Shown here: positions 61,599 to 64,000 of the stretch, one piece after another
How positions within the stretch are numbered: the stretch's first letter is position 1
How the letters are laid out: every line of letters starts with the position of its first letter
Assembly (NCBI GenBank): GCA_046047495.1
Contig: JBJOHV010000018.1
Location: forward strand, 1-64,000
Source of the DNA: NORP240 sp046047495
Lineage (GTDB): Bacteria > Pseudomonadota > Gammaproteobacteria > Pseudomonadales > Pseudohongiellaceae
Length of the DNA stretch: 64,000 nucleotides
Reading direction: 5' to 3'
Notes under the pieces: generated by a model
What the model was told of the DNA's origin: nothing
The model's input: the letters and a program-made list of their open reading frames with translations, nothing else
Database searches by the model: none
Program-made: the position numbers and the translations under genes

Positions 61599-63518
61599 TC
61601 AACTGTCAGCATAATTAATCGGCGGCATCGGACAATCCAGGGTATCGGCGACAGCACGGAATAGCTCCAGTTCTGCGGCACTGACCACCTGATCCGCAAT
61701 GATACTGGCTGCACAGGCCTTCAGAAGGGCTGGCTTCTGCAAAGGATTGATGCCGTTGAGACGCTCCAATGCAGCATTCAAGCCCTTGAAGCTGATGTCG
61801 GAGCGGGAGACCATGACCAATTCTCCAATGCCCAGTTTTTCACTTCCCAGCTGAAACGCCCTCCGGTTGGCCGTGTCAGTCCCACCTCCTGCATAAGACA
61901 AAGCAGACAACAGCAGCGCACTCTCCCTGGGCATCTCCTCCAACTTTGCGCGACCCAACGGGCGAGGTTGCTTTTTGATGAAAACCGCGTCCAGATGGCG
62001 TGCGACAATCGTTTGCAATGACCACTCGAACAGACTCACTTTTTTGTCATATGCGATTAGCTTATCCATATTGTCACGCAATCGCATGTACTGTTCTTTC
62101 GACAACTGACGAAGGGTTCCCAGTGCGATATTGATCAATGGCAGTCGTATCTCTGGCGACAGTTTTCCGGCTACATCGCCAAGCTTTTGAACCTCTTCAT
62201 ATACGCCGAAATCCGCTCCCGCACGCAGCACATCCAGTTGCCCGCTTCTGACCGAACCATCGCCATCGAGCAACAACAGGTACATCACGGCACGAGCACC
62301 GGCGGGTTCGCGCGCGGCGGACTGCAAGGATTGCGGGATTTGCAACAAGATCTGCTGTGCCTGGGATACGCTTTCCCGGGATGGATTTCCTGTCTGCGCA
62401 ATCAAGGCGTCTGCTATCAGCAATCCAGTTGCACCCCCGACACTGCCCGTGATTCCAGTTTGCTGCTCTGCTACCTCGCTTTTCGGAGTCTGGGGTTCGC
62501 TAAATGAGTCGGGATCCGGCAGCAGATCATACCGGCCGTCCCAGTTGGGAAGGACTGCTCTGATTCTGTCCTCCAGGGGTGGATGGGTGGCCATCAGCCC
62601 ACTGAGCAGGACCCGCCCACCCTCCTCGAACAGGGCATGGGAAATCTCCATGCGATTGGGATTGGTGAGATAAGACCGCTCGGAATGATTTGCGATGCGT
62701 ATCAAAGCGTGACCGATGCCTTCCGGATTGCGGGTGAACTGCACAGACGAGGCATCTGCGAGATATTCCCTTTGGCGTGACACAGCAGCTTTGATCAGAT
62801 TACCGAAGAACGTGCCCACATAACCGATGACCAGCAAACCCAGTCCCAGAAAGACAAGGCCACCGGAATCCTTCGAGCGACGGGCATGGGACCCACTTCG
62901 CATAAGGTGATATCCGATGATCCCGAGCACGAGAATGCCGTGCAGTATCGCAATCAGGCGGATATTGATCCTCATGTCGCCGTGCAGAATGTGGCTGAAT
63001 TCATGGGCGATCACCCCTTGCAGCTCATCCCTTGTCAATGACTCGATGGCACCGCGAGTGATGCCGATGACCGCATCATCGGGAGCATAGCCGGCTGCAA
63101 AGGCATTTATTCCCTGCTCTTCCAGAAGGTAGACCGGAGGCACCGGCGTCCCTGAGGCAAGCGCCATTTCCTCTACCACGTTGAGGACCCGCTTTTCATG
63201 AAAATCAGGGGTGGAAGGCAGCAGGAGACGACCATCCAGCATCTCTGCCACTCTCGCCCCGCCCCCGGCCAGCGCGGCCATCTTGTAAAGACTCCCGGAC
63301 ACCACCACACTGAGCACAACGGCACTTACCAGCAGGAACACATTCCAGTCGAATACAGGAAGGTTTTGAGACTCTCCAGTGGAAGATCCAAAAAAACCAA
63401 AGACAGCCATGACCAGCACATTCGTGATCACTATCAATGACAACACGGCAATGGCAAACAACAGGATCAACCTGCCAGTGTTGCGCTTGGCGATATCCTG
63501 AGACTGGAAGAAATCCAT
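61599..63518 (-). CDS. M48 family zinc metalloprotease (HtpX-like) with extended C-terminal region
   Basis: A 639-residue membrane protease. Two N-terminal helices (about 15-42 and 58-78), then the zinc site HEFSH (172-176) with AHEFSHILHGD, two further helices around 185-245 and the third ligand in REYLADASSVQF. About 300 additional cytoplasmic residues follow, mostly helical, ending in a segment VVSAAELELFRAVADTLDCPMPP. That tail is far longer than in HtpX and may sense or recruit substrate. It is encoded just after lemA (3-nt gap), a frequent LemA-M48 pairing. Confidence 0.9.
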   Translation of the reverse strand: MDFFQSQDIAKRNTGRLILLFAIAVLSLIVITNVLVMAVFGFFGSSTGESQNLPVFDWNVFLLVSAVVLSVVVSGSLYKMAALAGGGARVAEMLDGRLLLPSTPDFHEKRVLNVVEEMALASGTPVPPVYLLEEQGINAFAAGYAPDDAVIGITRGAIESLTRDELQGVIAHEFSHILHGDMRINIRLIAILHGILVLGIIGYHLMRSGSHARRSKDSGGLVFLGLGLLVIGYVGTFFGNLIKAAVSRQREYLADASSVQFTRNPEGIGHALIRIANHSERSYLTNPNRMEISHALFEEGGRVLLSGLMATHPPLEDRIRAVLPNWDGRYDLLPDPDSFSEPQTPKSEVAEQQTGITGSVGGATGLLIADALIAQTGNPSRESVSQAQQILLQIPQSLQSAAREPAGARAVMYLLLLDGDGSVRSGQLDVLRAGADFGVYEEVQKLGDVAGKLSPEIRLPLINIALGTLRQLSKEQYMRLRDNMDKLIAYDKKVSLFEWSLQTIVARHLDAVFIKKQPRPLGRAKLEEMPRESALLLSALSYAGGGTDTANRRAFQLGSEKLGIGELVMVSRSDISFKGLNAALERLNGINPLQKPALLKACAASIIADQVVSAAELELFRAVADTLDCPMPPINYADS

Positions 63519-63521
63519 GGA

Positions 63522-64000
63522 TCAGAAACTGACCTTGGGTACTGCCTGGATGGCTTCGCTGTCCTCAAATTCCAGCAAGCTGGCATCGGGTCCATGACCA
63601 AAGGTGCCGGCCACCAACGTCTGGGGAAAGCTCTGCTTGTAGGTGTTGTAGGCCATAACCTGATCATTGAAGGCCTGACGCGAAAATGCCACTTTGTTTT
63701 CCGTGCTGGTGAGCTCTTCGCTCAGTTGCATCATGTTCTGGTTCGCCTTCAGATCCGGATACGCTTCCATCACCACATTGAATCGTGTCAGGGCACCGGT
63801 CAAAGCAGTTTCCTTGGCGGAAAGATCCTGTATCAATGCAGCATTCCCCGGGTCTCCTGCGGCCGCAGCCAATCCGGCAGACGCGGCATTACGCGCTTGT
63901 ATGACCGCCTCAAGAGTCTCCCGTTCATGTTTGATATATGCCTTGGCCGTCTCCACCAGGTTGGGAATTAGGTCATAACGGCGCTTCAGCTGCACCTCGA
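63522..64000 (-). CDS. lemA: LemA family protein, N-terminus beyond the window
   Basis: Partial, about 159 residues. The LemA signature is clear: VQLKRRYDLIPNLVETAKAYIKHE, then AYPDLKANQNMMQLSEELTSTEN and a tail starting AFNDQVMAYNTYKQSFPQ. LemA proteins have one N-terminal membrane anchor (not visible here) and a helical-bundle domain; the function is unclear. The GTG at 63995 is an internal valine codon, because the frame stays open to the edge and the family needs more N-terminal sequence. Operon with the M48 protease gene. Confidence 0.92.
   Translation of the reverse strand, partial: EVQLKRRYDLIPNLVETAKAYIKHERETLEAVIQARNAASAGLAAAAGDPGNAALIQDLSAKETALTGALTRFNVVMEAYPDLKANQNMMQLSEELTSTENKVAFSRQAFNDQVMAYNTYKQSFPQTLVAGTFGHGPDASLLEFEDSEAIQAVPKVSF

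Noticed and set aside
1..64000. CRISPR arrays, tRNA or rRNA genes, insertion sequences
   Set aside because: No regularly spaced repeats, no tRNA T-loop signature in a fitting context, no transposase or integrase sequence and no terminal inverted repeats were found on reading both strands.

Overview
The window looks like chromosomal DNA of a free-living, respiratory gammaproteobacterium. Long stretches keep the gene order I remember from Pseudomonas: cysD-cysNC, algW-hisD-hisG-murA-ibaG-mlaC, yrbG-kdsD-kdsC-lptCAB-rpoN-ptsN-rapZ-npr-mgtE, and sfsA-aminotransferase-dksA-gluQ-cbrX-cbrA-cbrB-sRNA-pcnB-panB-panC-acs. Several expected members are missing (mlaFED/mlaB, hpf, hisC, folK, panD) and others are added (a deoxynucleoside kinase, hppA, ppdK, selA). 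It is therefore a relative at order or class level rather than Pseudomonas itself. I saw no rRNA, tRNA, insertion sequence, CRISPR array or phage gene. Genes are dense, and many are joined by 1-4 nt start/stop overlaps.

Layout. 0-3.5 kb: sulfate activation (cysD end, cysNC) and an envelope-stress protease. 3.5-7.7 kb, minus strand: mlaC-ibaG-murA-hisG-hisD. 7.9-17.6 kb, plus strand: cation antiporter, Kdo and LPS-transport genes, sigma-54, the nitrogen phosphotransferase genes (ptsN, rapZ, npr), mgtE and darP. 17.7-31 kb: membrane transport (a DUF4212/SSS symporter pair and an AGCS symporter), an Mrp-type Fe-S carrier, a K+-dependent-type membrane pyrophosphatase, two unrecognised envelope proteins, PLP enzymes, a Rieske protein and sfsA. 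31-45.4 kb: dksA-gluQ, the CbrX/CbrA/CbrB carbon-nitrogen regulatory block with a CrcZ-like small RNA, pcnB, deoxynucleoside kinase, pantothenate genes, acetyl-CoA synthetase, thiolase and a crotonase. 45.5-53.4 kb: a DUF58/transglutaminase/MoxR/repeat-protein operon ending in a Bcr/CflA-type exporter. 53.4-54.8 kb: a solitary selA. 54.85-58.64 kb: a distinctly AT-rich island with a 2-hydroxyacid dehydrogenase, a six-TM class III cyclase-like protein, an isoprenylcysteine-methyltransferase-like membrane enzyme and an overlapping GNAT/LuxI-like protein. 58.8-64 kb: pyruvate phosphate dikinase, an M48 peptidase and a partial lemA.

The strongest unusual signal is the 447-nt gap between cbrB and pcnB. 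It has a near-consensus sigma-54 promoter (GG-N10-GC), upstream TGTTACT/AGTAACA half-sites, and a predicted transcript of about 200 nt carrying six AANAANAA tracts. These are the hallmarks of CrcZ-type RNAs that sequester the Hfq/Crc catabolite repressor. RpoN, CbrA, CbrB and a possible Hfq/Crc target (the A-rich leader of the DUF4212/SSS symporter) lie in the same window, so most of a carbon-catabolite circuit can be read from it. The second lead is the AT-rich island, which could be a small-molecule signalling cassette: acyltransferase-like enzyme, membrane methyltransferase and six-TM cyclase-like receptor. That reading is inference.
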